Made by a program: the position numbers and the translations under genes. From Phycisphaerales bacterium (GTDB lineage: Bacteria; Planctomycetota; Phycisphaerae; UBA1845): 64,000 nt of DNA. This document shows positions 53,469 to 62,645 of the stretch, one piece after another (the first letter of the stretch is position 1; every line of letters begins with the position of its first letter). The notes under the pieces were generated by a model. The model did no database searches. It was not told the origin of the DNA and saw only the letters and a list, made by a program, of their open reading frames with translations. The stretch spans positions 62,001 to 126,000 of the forward strand of contig JADZBE010000033.1 of the NCBI GenBank assembly GCA_020852275.1, written 5' to 3'.

Positions 53469-54872
53469 ATGACGCGCCGCCGGAAACTCGCCCTTGCGGG
53501 GATGGTGCTCGCCGCGCTTCTGCTGCGGCTGGGTTTCTGCGCTGCGACGACGGGACTGGGGCGATATTCCAGTCCGGACTACCGCGAGCAGATCACGCTC
53601 GCCACGCGCATCGTCACGCAAGGCACGTTCGGCAACGCGCTGACTCCTGACGATCCGCAGCCGCGACCCACCGCGGTGTTTCCACCGCTGTATCCGCTGG
53701 TCGCCGCCGGCGTGTTCGCGCTTCTGGGGATCGAGTCGTACGCGGCCATCCTCGCCCTTCAGATCCTAAACGCCGCCGCCACGTCGAGCCTTGTCCTGCC
53801 GGCGTTCTCCATCGTGAGGCGCATCAGCGGTTCGTCGCGCGCCGCGTGGGCGGCGGCGGGCATCACGGCCGTGCATCCCGTGCTGATCGGACTGACGCCG
53901 CGCATCTGGGACACATGCTTGTTCGCGCTCGGCGTGGGAGGGGCCGTGTGGCTGGCGCTGGCGTGGGCGGAACGGTCTGGGCGGTGGGGCATCTCGCTGG
54001 CGTATGGGGCGTATCTAGGCGCGCTGGCGCACTTGAACCCGGCGCTGACGCCGGCGTATCCAGTGCTCGTTTTGTGGATGCTGACGCGCGATCGCACCGC
54101 GGGGGGCACACCTCGCGTCGGGCGACGGGACAGCTATCCCAGACCGGGCCGCGGGGGGCAGATGCGCGGCGCGCGGGTTTTAAGCGGCGCGTTGCTGTGC
54201 ATGCTCGGCTGGGTGGTGACGCTGATTCCGTGGGCGTGGCGCACGCACGAGCAACTGGGCGCGTGGTGCTACGTCCGCGACGGCTTCTGGCAGGAGGTGT
54301 GGCTGGGGGTCTGCCCGCAGGCCGACGACGGGCTTGCCGCGGCGCTGCGCGCCCAGTTTCCGCTGCGCAGCGAGGAGGCGGCTGCAAGGTTCCGCGAGCT
54401 GGGCGAGGTTGCGTACTTCGACGACTGCGAGCGTCTCGCCAAGACGGCCATCTGTGCGGACCCGGCACGATATGTGCGTTTGTCGCTGCGGCGGCTGGGC
54501 GATTTCTGGCTGGGAACGGTTGCGAGCCATCAAGGGGGGGGGAAAGAATACTGGCCTGAAGGGTGGGCGCGGCGCCTGGCGACGGTGTTTCTCTCGGCGG
54601 AGACGCTTGCGTCGCTGGTCGCGGCGGCGCTGGTGTGGCGGAGAGCGCGCGACCTTCGATGGTTGACGATTTGTCTCATGGTATTCAGTGTTGTGTACGC
54701 GCTGACACATGTTGAAATACGGTATCGGATGCCGGTGGAGGCCTTGATAGCGGTCATGGTTGCCCTGGGGATCGCCGGTGGGGCGCGTCCGCAGGAGGCC
54801 GCGGATGCACGCGCGCGAGCGCTCGATGGGCGGGACTGCGAGCGGTTGCACGGAGTCGCGCCGCCACCATGA
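53469..54872 (+). CDS. GT39/ArnT-like multi-spanning glycosyltransferase
   Basis: This protein of about 467 residues has ten or so membrane helices, beginning with LALAGMVLAALLLRLGFC. The first extracytoplasmic loop YSSPDYREQITLATRIV contains the acidic residue expected of the active site. Later blocks such as FPPLYPLVAAGVFALLG and IPWAWRTHEQLGAWCYVR fit the family. ATG 53469 is chosen because the helix follows; ATG 53439 is in frame and also possible, while longer frames read the 19-bp array. Its stop overlaps the ATG of the zinc-ribbon gene. Confidence 0.7.
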   Translation: MTRRRKLALAGMVLAALLLRLGFCAATTGLGRYSSPDYREQITLATRIVTQGTFGNALTPDDPQPRPTAVFPPLYPLVAAGVFALLGIESYAAILALQILNAAATSSLVLPAFSIVRRISGSSRAAWAAAGITAVHPVLIGLTPRIWDTCLFALGVGGAVWLALAWAERSGRWGISLAYGAYLGALAHLNPALTPAYPVLVLWMLTRDRTAGGTPRVGRRDSYPRPGRGGQMRGARVLSGALLCMLGWVVTLIPWAWRTHEQLGAWCYVRDGFWQEVWLGVCPQADDGLAAALRAQFPLRSEEAAARFRELGEVAYFDDCERLAKTAICADPARYVRLSLRRLGDFWLGTVASHQGGGKEYWPEGWARRLATVFLSAETLASLVAAALVWRRARDLRWLTICLMVFSVVYALTHVEIRYRMPVEALIAVMVALGIAGGARPQEAADARARALDGRDCERLHGVAPPP

Positions 54873-55180
54873 TGCGTAAGCGAACGACGTTCCTCCGATG
54901 GCTGCTGTTCAGTGTGCTGCACACAGCCGCGGTGCTTGGGATGATGTATCTCGCATTCCTGCTGGAGAGATGGAATGTTCTGTCGGATCCCATTCCATAT
55001 GTGTTTTCAGTGCTCTTCATCCCGCTGCTGCTGACGCCGGTGTTCGGATACATGTGGAGCGAGATGTTCGTGGCCTGGCACAACGATCGCATTCCGCCGT
55101 ATTATTGCAAACACTGCGGATACGATCTGACGGGGAATCAATCCGGCGTGTGTCCGGAATGCGGCGCGTCGGCGGCTTGA
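54869..55180 (+). CDS. Small membrane protein with C-terminal zinc ribbon
   Basis: This is a 103-residue protein. Two membrane helices lie near residues 10-32 and 43-62. The C-terminus YCKHCGYDLTGNQSGVCPEC is a zinc ribbon with two CxxC knuckles. This CGYDLTGN-type tail is a planctomycete hallmark in my knowledge. It overlaps the GT gene stop (ATGA at 54869-54872). Function is unknown. Confidence 0.75.
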   Translation: MMRKRTTFLRWLLFSVLHTAAVLGMMYLAFLLERWNVLSDPIPYVFSVLFIPLLLTPVFGYMWSEMFVAWHNDRIPPYYCKHCGYDLTGNQSGVCPECGASAA

Positions 55181-55189
55181 CAGTCCGTG

Positions 55190-55245
55190 TTGGAACTCGA
55201 AACCCGACATGGAGCCCGTCACCCCCGCGCAGGCGGGCGTCCAGG
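55190..55245 (+). repeat. REP-type composite repeat, copy C (first half)
   Basis: TGGAACTCGAAACCCGACAT, GGAGCCCGTCACCCCCGCGC and AGGCGGGCGTCCAG match the first half of the composite. The second palindromic half is missing. It lies between the zinc-ribbon gene and the SpoIID-like gene. Confidence 0.75.
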
Positions 55246-55341
55246 GCGCATCGCCGGACCGCTCGATGACCGCTTGCGCGGGGCGCTGAAATGCGCGAGG
55301 AATCGAATCGCGACGTTGGCGCTTGCGCGTCAGGGCTCGCG

Positions 55342-56610
55342 TTAATACACGCGAGTCAGGCTTGAGCCGGGGAAGTAAAATCGCAGGATCTGCGGCGCGG
55401 TTCGGCCCGCCAGAGCCTGTCCCTGCATGCCCCACTGGCACAGCCCCAGACCGTGACCGAAACCTTTGCCATTTTCCAGCCGCACCTCGCCGGCGACCAG
55501 CGACATCCGGCAATCCGTGCTTCGCATCACACGGCTGCCGATCGCCAGTCGCACGTGCTCGGCGGGCAGCGTCCACTGCGCGCCCTTCACGTCGGTCAGG
55601 CGGACCTCGACCCACCGTCCGCTTGGCGCCTGTCGCGTCGCTTCGATGGACTTGAGTCGATCCAGGGACGTCAGCCGCGGATATCTATCGAGGATGGCCG
55701 CGCGGACCGTCGCCTCAGGCAGCGTCACAGGTCCCCAGCGGTAGCAGTCCGGCGGGGCGATCTGGCAGAAGTCGCAGGGCACGTCGCCGCTGAGCGCCTC
55801 GATGCGGTCCGACGGGTTGAACGTCCATGCGGATTGCGAGCTGCCGCCGCAGGCGGAACTGTAGTAGGTGAGAAAGATGTCCTCCTTGCCGTCGCGCGGG
55901 CAGGTGCAGACCAGTCCTGCGGTCTCCGCCGCGGCCGCGCGGGCCTTCTCGCCGGCGGCGCCCGCGACCGTGCCCACGTACACTTGCGAACCTTCGGAGG
56001 CGAGGACGTCGTAGGCCAGGTGGTCGCGGCTGCGCATCTGATAGAGGCAGAACGTGCGGCAGAGAATGCTCTGAGCGCGGAACGCCTCGATGTGGAAGTC
56101 CGACGGGATCTCGCGCGCCGTCACGCCGGCGACGTACTCCTCGATCTCGACTTCGTTGATGATCGTCAGCCCGCGCGGACCGCGCCGGATCAGCAGCCGT
56201 CCGGGCAGCGTCATCGCCGGCTCCCACCCGTCGCGCGTGCGCCGCGAAAGCTTCCCCGCCGCGGCGGCCCAACCGGGAAACTCGATTTGCTCGGCCGCCA
56301 GCGGGCGTGAACCTAGGCTCAGCGCACCCCCTGGATCGGCCTGGCATGGGGTCCATTCCGTCGAGAGCACCTCCTCCAGGGGACTGCCGTCGGCGGCGAG
56401 CGGATGAAGGGGAGTCTCAGCGCGGAGCCTCACCGGGTCGGCGGTTTCGGCGATGAGCACGCGCACGCAGCGTGGAGCTTTGGCGGGGGAGGCGGAAGAA
56501 GAATCCACCGGCGTTTCCGCACGACACGCCGCCGGCGCGAGCGACGCCGCCGGCATGAGCGCGAGGCGCAGCACGCGCAGTCCTGCATGGTGGAAGATCA
56601 TGGCCCGCAC
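55342..56610 (-). CDS. SpoIID/LytB-domain protein
   Basis: This 422-residue secreted protein has a signal-like start (LRVLRLALMPAASLAPAAC). The SpoIID signature is present: EVEIEEYVAGVTAREIPSDF, FRAQSILCRTFCLYQM, TYYSSACGGSSQSAW and GHGLGLCQWGMQGQALAG at the end. SpoIID family members are lytic transglycosylases acting on glycan strands lacking peptides, so this may act on peptidoglycan or its turnover. The start codon is GTG 56610 or ATG 56601. It is next to the alpha-CTD/TPR gene. Confidence 0.85.
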   Translation of the reverse strand: MRAMIFHHAGLRVLRLALMPAASLAPAACRAETPVDSSSASPAKAPRCVRVLIAETADPVRLRAETPLHPLAADGSPLEEVLSTEWTPCQADPGGALSLGSRPLAAEQIEFPGWAAAAGKLSRRTRDGWEPAMTLPGRLLIRRGPRGLTIINEVEIEEYVAGVTAREIPSDFHIEAFRAQSILCRTFCLYQMRSRDHLAYDVLASEGSQVYVGTVAGAAGEKARAAAAETAGLVCTCPRDGKEDIFLTYYSSACGGSSQSAWTFNPSDRIEALSGDVPCDFCQIAPPDCYRWGPVTLPEATVRAAILDRYPRLTSLDRLKSIEATRQAPSGRWVEVRLTDVKGAQWTLPAEHVRLAIGSRVMRSTDCRMSLVAGEVRLENGKGFGHGLGLCQWGMQGQALAGRTAPQILRFYFPGSSLTRVY

Positions 56611-56648
56611 GACAGCTCCTTCCGCGGACGGGCGAGTGCTTCTCGGCG

Positions 56649-57638
56649 TTATCGAAGCCCGCGCAGGCTCAGCCCCCGCGCGCCCAGCTCGCGGCGAATT
56701 TCGTCCAGCGAGGTCTGCCCGAAGTTCTTGATGGACAGCAGTTCGGCTTCGCTGCGCTGAATCAACTCCGCCAGCGTCGTGACGCCCAGGCGTTGCAGGC
56801 AGCGCCGCGCCCGCACCGACAGCTCCAGCGAGCCGACGGGCTGCGAGAGCATCGCGGGGTCCGCGCTGGCGGCAGCCGGGTCCACGTACGACGCCTGGCG
56901 CAGCGGCTCGAACGGGTCGGACGCGCTTGCGGCGAGTTGACCGATCACCAGACCCCGCTGGCTGAGCATTGCCTTGATTTCGTTCAGCGAGGTCTCGCCG
57001 AAATTCTTGAACGCCAGGAGCTCCGGCTCGCTGATGCGCAGCAGATCGCCCAGCGTGTTGATCTGCATCTGCTTGAGGCAGTTTCGGCTGCGGACGCTGA
57101 GTTCAAAGTCCGACAGCGGCGTGTCCACCAGGCTGGGGCGCTCGGCGCGCTGGCGCGGGTCCGCGTCCTCGCAGACCATGTTCATGCTGGCGTCGAGGTC
57201 CTTCATGAAAAGGTGCGCCCGGGGATGTTCCGGGTACTCGTCGAGGACGCTCTGAATGCAGCACTCCGCCTCCTCCAGACGTCCCTGCTCCTCGTACAGC
57301 ACCGACAGGTTCAGCAGGGCGTTGACCGGGACGGGCGACACCGTCGTGCAGACCTCGTACAGCTCCGTCGCGCGCTCATCATTGCCGCGCAGGTCGTGCA
57401 GGTACGCCGCGCGGAAGGCGCAGTCCACATGGTTCGGGTCGAGGCTCAGCCCCTCCTCGTAGGCCTCGATGGCGGGCAGGATCTCTCCGCGCCGCTCGTG
57501 GATCTGGCCCTTGAGGTAGAGCTTCTTGGCGGCGGCCTCCTCGCCGGCGCTGGTGGAAAGGGTTTCGAGTTGTCGGGCGGCCTTGTCGAGATCGCCGCCC
57601 TTCACCAGGGCGGCCACGTCGTCGAGCGTCATCGGCAT
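56649..57638 (-). CDS. TPR protein with two RNA polymerase alpha-CTD-like domains
   Basis: This is a 329-residue cytosolic protein. TPR helices occupy residues 1-160 (AAKKLYLKGQIHERRGEIL, ALLNLSVLYEEQGRLEEAE). Two HhH/alpha-CTD domains follow: SDFELSVRSRNCLKQMQINT, FGETSLNEIKAML near 175-235, and GSLELSVRARRCLQRLGVTT, FGQTSLDEIRREL near 265-325. These match the C-terminal domain of RpoA, which contacts DNA and activators. The pairing with TPRs is a known planctomycete architecture. It may recruit or modulate RNA polymerase. ATG 57638 or 57632 is the start. Confidence 0.8.
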   Translation of the reverse strand: MPMTLDDVAALVKGGDLDKAARQLETLSTSAGEEAAAKKLYLKGQIHERRGEILPAIEAYEEGLSLDPNHVDCAFRAAYLHDLRGNDERATELYEVCTTVSPVPVNALLNLSVLYEEQGRLEEAECCIQSVLDEYPEHPRAHLFMKDLDASMNMVCEDADPRQRAERPSLVDTPLSDFELSVRSRNCLKQMQINTLGDLLRISEPELLAFKNFGETSLNEIKAMLSQRGLVIGQLAASASDPFEPLRQASYVDPAAASADPAMLSQPVGSLELSVRARRCLQRLGVTTLAELIQRSEAELLSIKNFGQTSLDEIRRELGARGLSLRGLR

Positions 57639-57934
57639 CGGTTTGGTCTCGTGAGTGATTCTGTCGCCTCTTCGAGGTCGGACATGCCCGGACCGCAGGC
57701 TCCACCTCATCGTCGGCGCAAGAACCAGAGGGATCTTCTCGTCTCGCTACGCCTCAGAAACAAATCAGTGTACCCTCGGGGGAGCGGGAAGCAAGCCGGC
57801 AGGACGGGCGGATGGCGTGGTATCGTTTGAGAAGTTCTTCGCAGCCGGGCGCGTCAGCTAGCGCCTGGTCCGGCATCTTGGGCGGCGTCCTGCGCTGCCT
57901 CACGCTCGCGCTTCGTTCAATTGATACCCGTACC

Positions 57935-58027
57935 GCGCATGCGGGGGTCCAGTCAGCCCGGGAAGATGGCCGGACTGTTGCCCCGTGCCGGCCGCAGCTT
58001 GGATTTCTGCCTTCGCGGGAATGACGA
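57935..58027 (+). repeat. REP-type composite repeat, copy D
   Basis: GCATGCGGGGGTCCAG, then a 60-nt spacer, then GGATTTCTGCCTTCGCGGGA and ATGACG. It is the second-half module plus part of the first. It lies in the 584-nt gap (57639-58222) before the P-type ATPase, which shows no other feature. Confidence 0.7.
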
Positions 58028-58222
58028 GCGTAGCCTTTGACCGGAATGGCAGGGATTGGCGGATTGTGCCAGCTTGCTTGAGGGCGGCGGCACGAAGAAC
58101 AACCGGTGCGGCAACGTCGTAGCTTGATTAGGAACGCTGAGCCACCTACAACACCGGTTTGCGCCGGGTGGTGCTCGGCTGCCGGATTGACGTAAGACCA
58201 TACATTAGCGGAAGTTACGTTC

Positions 58223-60247
58223 ATGCCGCATGACCATCTGACTTCGGTTCGAGCGGAAACGCGCAAGGCCAGGACCCTGCTGATCGCCACGCTCATGGGC
58301 GGAATGCTGGTAATCAGCTCGTTCCTCGTCGAGTTCGATTTCGTGGCGAAGATCCTCTTCCAAGGGGGGGCGATCCGCGACAGCGCGGGCCAACCGCAGA
58401 ATCCCTACTCAGATCTGATCGCCCTGATCGGTGCGGTCCTGCTGGGGGCGCCGCTCGTCTGGCACGCCCTCAAACACCTGCTGGAAGGGCACTTCCACAT
58501 GGACGAGCTGGTCGCGCTGGCCATCGGCGCGGCCATCGCGCTCGGCGGGTATCAGGAGGCCGGGGTGATCGCGTTCTTCATGATCATCTCGAACCTGATC
58601 GAGACGCGGACGGCGCTGGGCGCGCGGGCGGCGATCGAGTCCCTGCTGCGGCTCACGCCGGAGAAAGCGCACCGGGTCCAAGCGGACGGGACGGAGGAAC
58701 TGGTCGCGGCCAAGGAGTTGAAGGCGGGCGATCTGATCCGCGTACGGCCGGGCGACAACATTCCCGCGGACGGGGAAGTGCTCGAAGGCGAATCCACCGT
58801 GAACCAGGCGAACATCACCGGCGAGTCGATCCCGGTGGACAAGCTGCAAGGCGATGAGGTGTTCAGCGGCACCTCCAACCTGACGGGCGCGATGGACATC
58901 CGCGTGACCAAGGCGGGCAAGGACACGACGCTGGGGCGCGTGCAGAAGCTCATCCTCGAAGCCGAGCGCAGCAAGAGTCCGCTCATCCGCCTGATTGACC
59001 GTTACGCCGGCTGGTACACGCCGACGATCTGCATGTTGGCTGCGGTCGTGTGGTTCTTCGCCGAGGACAAGCGCGTCGGCGCGCAGACGGCGATCACCAT
59101 GCTGATCGTGGCCTGCCCGTGCGCCCTCGTGCTGGCGACGCCGACGGCGATGGTGGCGGCGCTGTCGTGCGCGGCGCGGCTGGGCGTCCTGATCAAGAAC
59201 GTCGTGCATCTCGAATACGCGCGGTCGATTTCGGCGGTCATTCTCGACAAGACTGGAACGCTGACCACGGGCAAGCTGTGCGTCACGCAGATGAAGCCCG
59301 CCCCGGGGATCGACGGGGCGGCGCTGCTGCACCTGGCGGCGTCGGCGGAGCAGCTATCCAAGCACCCCGCGGCGGCGGCGGTGGTGGACATCGCGCGGCA
59401 GGCGCGGATCACCCTTTCCAAGGTGGATGCGTCGTCGTTCGTGGAAGCGGCGGGGCGCGGCGTGCGCGCGCGGGTCGCGTCGGACGACGTGATGGTGGGG
59501 CGCAGCACCTGGCTGGCGCAGCAGGGCGTTGACCTGTCGCTGCTGTCGAACCCGGAGTACCAGGAAACCGAGGGCTTGAGCCTCCTGTACGTGGCGCGCA
59601 ACGGAAAGCTCGTGGGCTGGTTGGGGATGGAGGACCGCACGCGTCCCGAGGCGCGCGCGGCGATCGACGAGATGCGGGCGCTGGGCGTGCGTAATCTCAG
59701 CATGGTGACGGGCGACAAGCGGTCGGTGGCGATTCGCGTCGCTTCGGAGATGGGTTGCACCGAGACCTACGCGGAGGTCTTGCCCGCCGACAAGTTGCAC
59801 CTCGTGGAGGATCTGAAGCGTCGCGGTCACCGCGTGCTGGTCGTGGGCGACGGCGTGAATGACGCTCCGGCGCTGGCGGCGGGAGACCTGTCCGTGGCGA
59901 TGGGCGCGGCGGGCAGCGACGTGGCCATCGAATCGGCGTCGATCGCGCTGATGAGCAGCGACCTGACGCGGCTGCCGTTTCTGATCAAGCTGTCGCGCCA
60001 GACGACGCGCGTCGTGTGGCAGAACCTCATTTTCGGCATTCTCTTCATCGTCGCCACCGAAGCGCTGGCGGTGGCGCAGTGGCTCAAGCCCGTGGCCGCG
60101 GCGGTGCTGCACATGGTCGCCACCGCGGTGGTGATCTTCAACAGCGCGCGTCTGGTGCGCTTTGGAGAGGGACAGGTAGCCGAGGCGGCGGGGTTGCCGA
60201 CGACGGAAGCGGCGCGGCGCGTCGAGATGTCCGCGGCGGCGACGTAA
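58223..60247 (+). CDS. P1B-type heavy-metal-transporting ATPase
   Basis: This is a 674-residue pump. It has the CPC metal site ACPCALVLATP in the sixth helix, the phosphorylated aspartate in DKTGTLT, actuator TGESIPVDK, and nucleotide-domain SKHPAA and GDGVNDAPAL. It lacks an N-terminal HMA domain; only DH in MPHDHL is a possible metal residue. The last helix ends HMVATAVVIFNSARL and lacks the DxG expected of Zn/Cd pumps and the MSST of copper pumps, so the metal specificity is open. ATG 58223 is supported by GGAAG upstream. Confidence 0.85.
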   Translation: MPHDHLTSVRAETRKARTLLIATLMGGMLVISSFLVEFDFVAKILFQGGAIRDSAGQPQNPYSDLIALIGAVLLGAPLVWHALKHLLEGHFHMDELVALAIGAAIALGGYQEAGVIAFFMIISNLIETRTALGARAAIESLLRLTPEKAHRVQADGTEELVAAKELKAGDLIRVRPGDNIPADGEVLEGESTVNQANITGESIPVDKLQGDEVFSGTSNLTGAMDIRVTKAGKDTTLGRVQKLILEAERSKSPLIRLIDRYAGWYTPTICMLAAVVWFFAEDKRVGAQTAITMLIVACPCALVLATPTAMVAALSCAARLGVLIKNVVHLEYARSISAVILDKTGTLTTGKLCVTQMKPAPGIDGAALLHLAASAEQLSKHPAAAAVVDIARQARITLSKVDASSFVEAAGRGVRARVASDDVMVGRSTWLAQQGVDLSLLSNPEYQETEGLSLLYVARNGKLVGWLGMEDRTRPEARAAIDEMRALGVRNLSMVTGDKRSVAIRVASEMGCTETYAEVLPADKLHLVEDLKRRGHRVLVVGDGVNDAPALAAGDLSVAMGAAGSDVAIESASIALMSSDLTRLPFLIKLSRQTTRVVWQNLIFGILFIVATEALAVAQWLKPVAAAVLHMVATAVVIFNSARLVRFGEGQVAEAAGLPTTEAARRVEMSAAAT

Positions 60248-60269
60248 CAGGTCGCGGCGCGGGACTCAT

Positions 60270-60403
60270 TTCGTCCTTCCGGCGAAGGCGGGAATCCAGC
60301 CGGTTGCTTTCGAGGAGACGCGAATCTCCCGGTTTTCCGGGGCGAACTGGACCCCCACCCGCGCGGGGGTGACGGGCCTCATGTCCGATTTCGAGTTCCA
60401 CGA
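60270..60403 (-). repeat. REP-type composite repeat, copy E (inverted)
   Basis: Read on the minus strand it contains TGGAACTCGAAATCGGACAT, GAGGCCCGTCACCCCCGCGC, then a 60-nt spacer and GGATTCCCGCCTTCGCCGGA. It is the clearest full copy. It follows the ATPase gene. Confidence 0.8.
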
Positions 60404-60472
60404 CGGGCAGGCAAGCCCGCATGTATGTCGCATCGCGCGGCGAGGCCGGGGCCTGCGAGAACTGGAAACGAG

Positions 60473-60515
60473 GCGGGCTTTGCGTCACGGCGTTCCTGCC
60501 GGACGCAAAGCCCGC
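60473..60515. terminator. Large hairpin downstream of HU
   Basis: GCGGGCTTTGCGTC (60473-60486), a 15-nt loop, GACGCAAAGCCCGC (60502-60515) is a perfect 14-bp stem, 52 nt after the HU stop on the minus strand. There is no strong T-run, so it may be a structural terminator or stability element. Confidence 0.55.
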
Positions 60516-60567
60516 GGCACTTTCCCAAGGCTGGTTGGATGGGAGGGTCAGGCGGACCGCGGTCGGA

Positions 60568-60894
60568 TCAGACCATGTCCTTCAGCGCCTTCATCGCCGT
60601 CGCCTTGACGACGTTGCGCGCGGGCTTGGCCTTGAACATCATCGACTCGCCCGTGAAGGGGTTGACGCCCTGTCGCGCCTTGGTCGCCGGCTTGCGGACG
60701 ACGCGCACCTTCAGCAGACCGGGGATCACGAACTGACCGGGCCCGCTCTTGCCCAGGTCCTTCTTGATCAGCCCGCTCATCGCATCGAAGATCGCGGCGA
60801 CCTGCTTCTTGGTGATGCCTCCGGCATCGGCGAGCGAGGTGTACACGTCGCTCTTGCTCCGCGTCTTCTTCCCGTTGCTGGCTTTCTTCGCCAT
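60568..60894 (-). CDS. HU-family DNA-binding protein
   Basis: This 108-residue histone-like protein has a basic N-terminus (MAKKASNGKKTRSKSD), a first helical pair (DVYTSLADAGGITKKQVAAI), and a beta-arm region with VNPFTGESMMFKAKPARNVV, the usual DNA-binding arm (family: NPxTGE). GGAG lies about 10 nt before ATG 60894. A longer frame upstream is not coding. The protein would compact DNA. A promoter matches at 61039-61066. Confidence 0.9.
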   Translation of the reverse strand: MAKKASNGKKTRSKSDVYTSLADAGGITKKQVAAIFDAMSGLIKKDLGKSGPGQFVIPGLLKVRVVRKPATKARQGVNPFTGESMMFKAKPARNVVKATAMKALKDMV

Positions 60895-61038
60895 TGTCGT
60901 AAGACTCCTTTCCGATGTTCCGGGCCGTCGTTGCGACGGCCGCTGAAACGTGCCACCGGGGGGATCAGGTTCCGAAGCGCTCCTCCGCGCCGCCGAGAGA
61001 TACGCTCTCGACGCCTGCGCCCCACGGCTTTCGCGCGT

Positions 61039-61066
61039 GTTATAGCGTCTCTTCGGACGATTCCAA
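61039..61066 (-). promoter_or_regulatory. Predicted promoter of the HU gene
   Basis: On the minus strand TTGGAA, 16 nt, TATAAC. A run of A/T tracts (61069-61100, T-rich on plus) just upstream resembles an UP element. The transcript would have a leader of about 140 nt. The rest of the 60895-61637 gap holds the dispersed repeat below and no gene I can support. Confidence 0.55.
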
Positions 61067-61559
61067 GCCTTTTTTCCCTGTTTTTTCGATTTTTTTTCAC
61101 CGGGGTCGCGCGGAGGAGGCGGAATCCTGCGGGAAAAACACCATGCAGCGGCGGCTCGGCGGCGTTTTCCGAGTCGCTTGCAAGGCGAAAGCGAGGCGAT
61201 TCGCCGGCCCGGAAAAGTCAAGAAAACGCGGAGAAAACGGCCTGAAACGGCCGACGGTCCACGGCGCGGGTCAAACGATTCACAGGCGCCCACGTGCTCT
61301 CGCCCGGCGCTGGGGCCGACGGGAGCCGCGCGTCCGCTTGACCTGTACATCCTCGACGGATCCGCACGGACGGCTATCCAAATTCATGGGGCGGCGAATC
61401 GGATGCGAAGGGCCGCATTCCACGCGCGAATCCGAGCGGACTGAAGCCCGCGCCTCGCACGATGCAAATCCCGATAGCCGTTGTAGGGGCTCGTTGGAAT
61501 TCCAGCGTGTCCGAACCGCGACCGTACCGGACCGGTTCCGCTTCCCAGCGTCAGAACTC

Positions 61560-61588
61560 GCTTCCTTACGGGCGCGGCTCTGATAGAC
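61560..61588 (+). repeat. Second copy of the CTTCCTTACGGGCGCGGCTC repeat
   Basis: Matches 53250-53278 apart from one or two bases at its end. No coding sense in either place. Confidence 0.75.
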
Positions 61589-61637
61589 AAACGATGCGAA
61601 AATCCTGAGGCACTACCCTATCGACGTTCCGGTTCGC

Positions 61638-62600
61638 TCAGCGCGGACGACGCCGCGCGTGAAACGTGGGCGTCTCGGGATGCTCCGCGGCGTTGTCGCC
61701 GAGGTTCTCGAAGCCGTGCCGCGCCAGCAGCCGCCGCAGGCTCCACGGCGTGTGCACCACCGGCGAGTGGACGGACATCATCCGCCCCGGATAGCGCAGC
61801 GTGATTTGCCGCCCCGTAGCGTGGAAGATCAACCCGTTGAGGAACTTGAGCATGACGAAGGCCGTGTCCTTGACCCTCAGCCCACGGACATCGTCCTTCA
61901 GAACCCGCCATTCCCACGGGAGGAGATTCAGAATGATCACCGCTTCCGCACCGTCGCGCGCCACCCGCGCCATCTCCGCCACGGCCGCGTTGGCGGGCAT
62001 GTAATTAAGGGCCAATCGACTGAAGACGAAGTCGAACGACTCATCGGCGAAGGGCAGCGACGCGCCGGTGCTGCACGCCAGCCGCGGCGCGGCGATGCCC
62101 TCGCGCCGCGCGAAGACTCGGGACAGCGCCAAGAACGAGGGCATCAGATCCGCGCCGGTGGTGGACGCCGCCCCATGCCGCGCGAAGGTCAACAGCGCGC
62201 ACCCCACGCCGCAGCCGACGTCGAGAATCTGCTTGCCGGCCACCATGTCCCGCGTCACGCCACGAGGCAGATCCAGCGGGTGATCGAGCCAGTTGACGTA
62301 CTGCTTGACGCCGTCGCAGATCTGCTTGCCCAAAGGCGTCAGTTGCACCGGGAAGCTGCCGTTGGATTGGAGCACACCCCACGAACGCACCCGCTCCAGC
62401 CCGCCGGTGCGCTCGTTCAACTCGGCGATGTCGCGCTCCGCCTGGCGGCGCTTTTCCGGCGCGGCGTTGGCGGCGAAGTTCAGCGAGCGAAGGAGCTTCA
62501 AGTCGTCCGGCGCGGACGCGAGCAGTGCCCGTTCGATGTCTGCCAGGTCCATGCCGCCGGACGGCGCAAGCTGATGGATGGATGGATCCGTAGTGTGCAC
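61638..62600 (-). CDS. SAM-dependent methyltransferase (class I)
   Basis: This is a 320-residue protein. The SAM-binding block is ILDVGCGVGCALLTFARHG at about residues 124-142, followed by the acidic TGADLMP, SLPFADESFDFVFSRLALNY (motif post I), and later hydrophobic segments. The N-terminal 100 residues are a helical domain. Substrate is not clear. The start is GTG 62600 (the codon before THHTTDP-like text), or ATG 62552. It is beside a polymerase-like gene, so glycan modification is conceivable. Confidence 0.75.
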   Translation of the reverse strand: MHTTDPSIHQLAPSGGMDLADIERALLASAPDDLKLLRSLNFAANAAPEKRRQAERDIAELNERTGGLERVRSWGVLQSNGSFPVQLTPLGKQICDGVKQYVNWLDHPLDLPRGVTRDMVAGKQILDVGCGVGCALLTFARHGAASTTGADLMPSFLALSRVFARREGIAAPRLACSTGASLPFADESFDFVFSRLALNYMPANAAVAEMARVARDGAEAVIILNLLPWEWRVLKDDVRGLRVKDTAFVMLKFLNGLIFHATGRQITLRYPGRMMSVHSPVVHTPWSLRRLLARHGFENLGDNAAEHPETPTFHARRRPR

Positions 62601-62645
62601 GCGAGAAACCCCGAAAAAGCGCTGCTGATCTCCCCGAAACGCATG

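Noticed and set aside
57639..58222. Possible small gene upstream of the metal ATPase
   Set aside because: Short frames in this gap have no coding character, and the repeat copy D explains part of the sequence.
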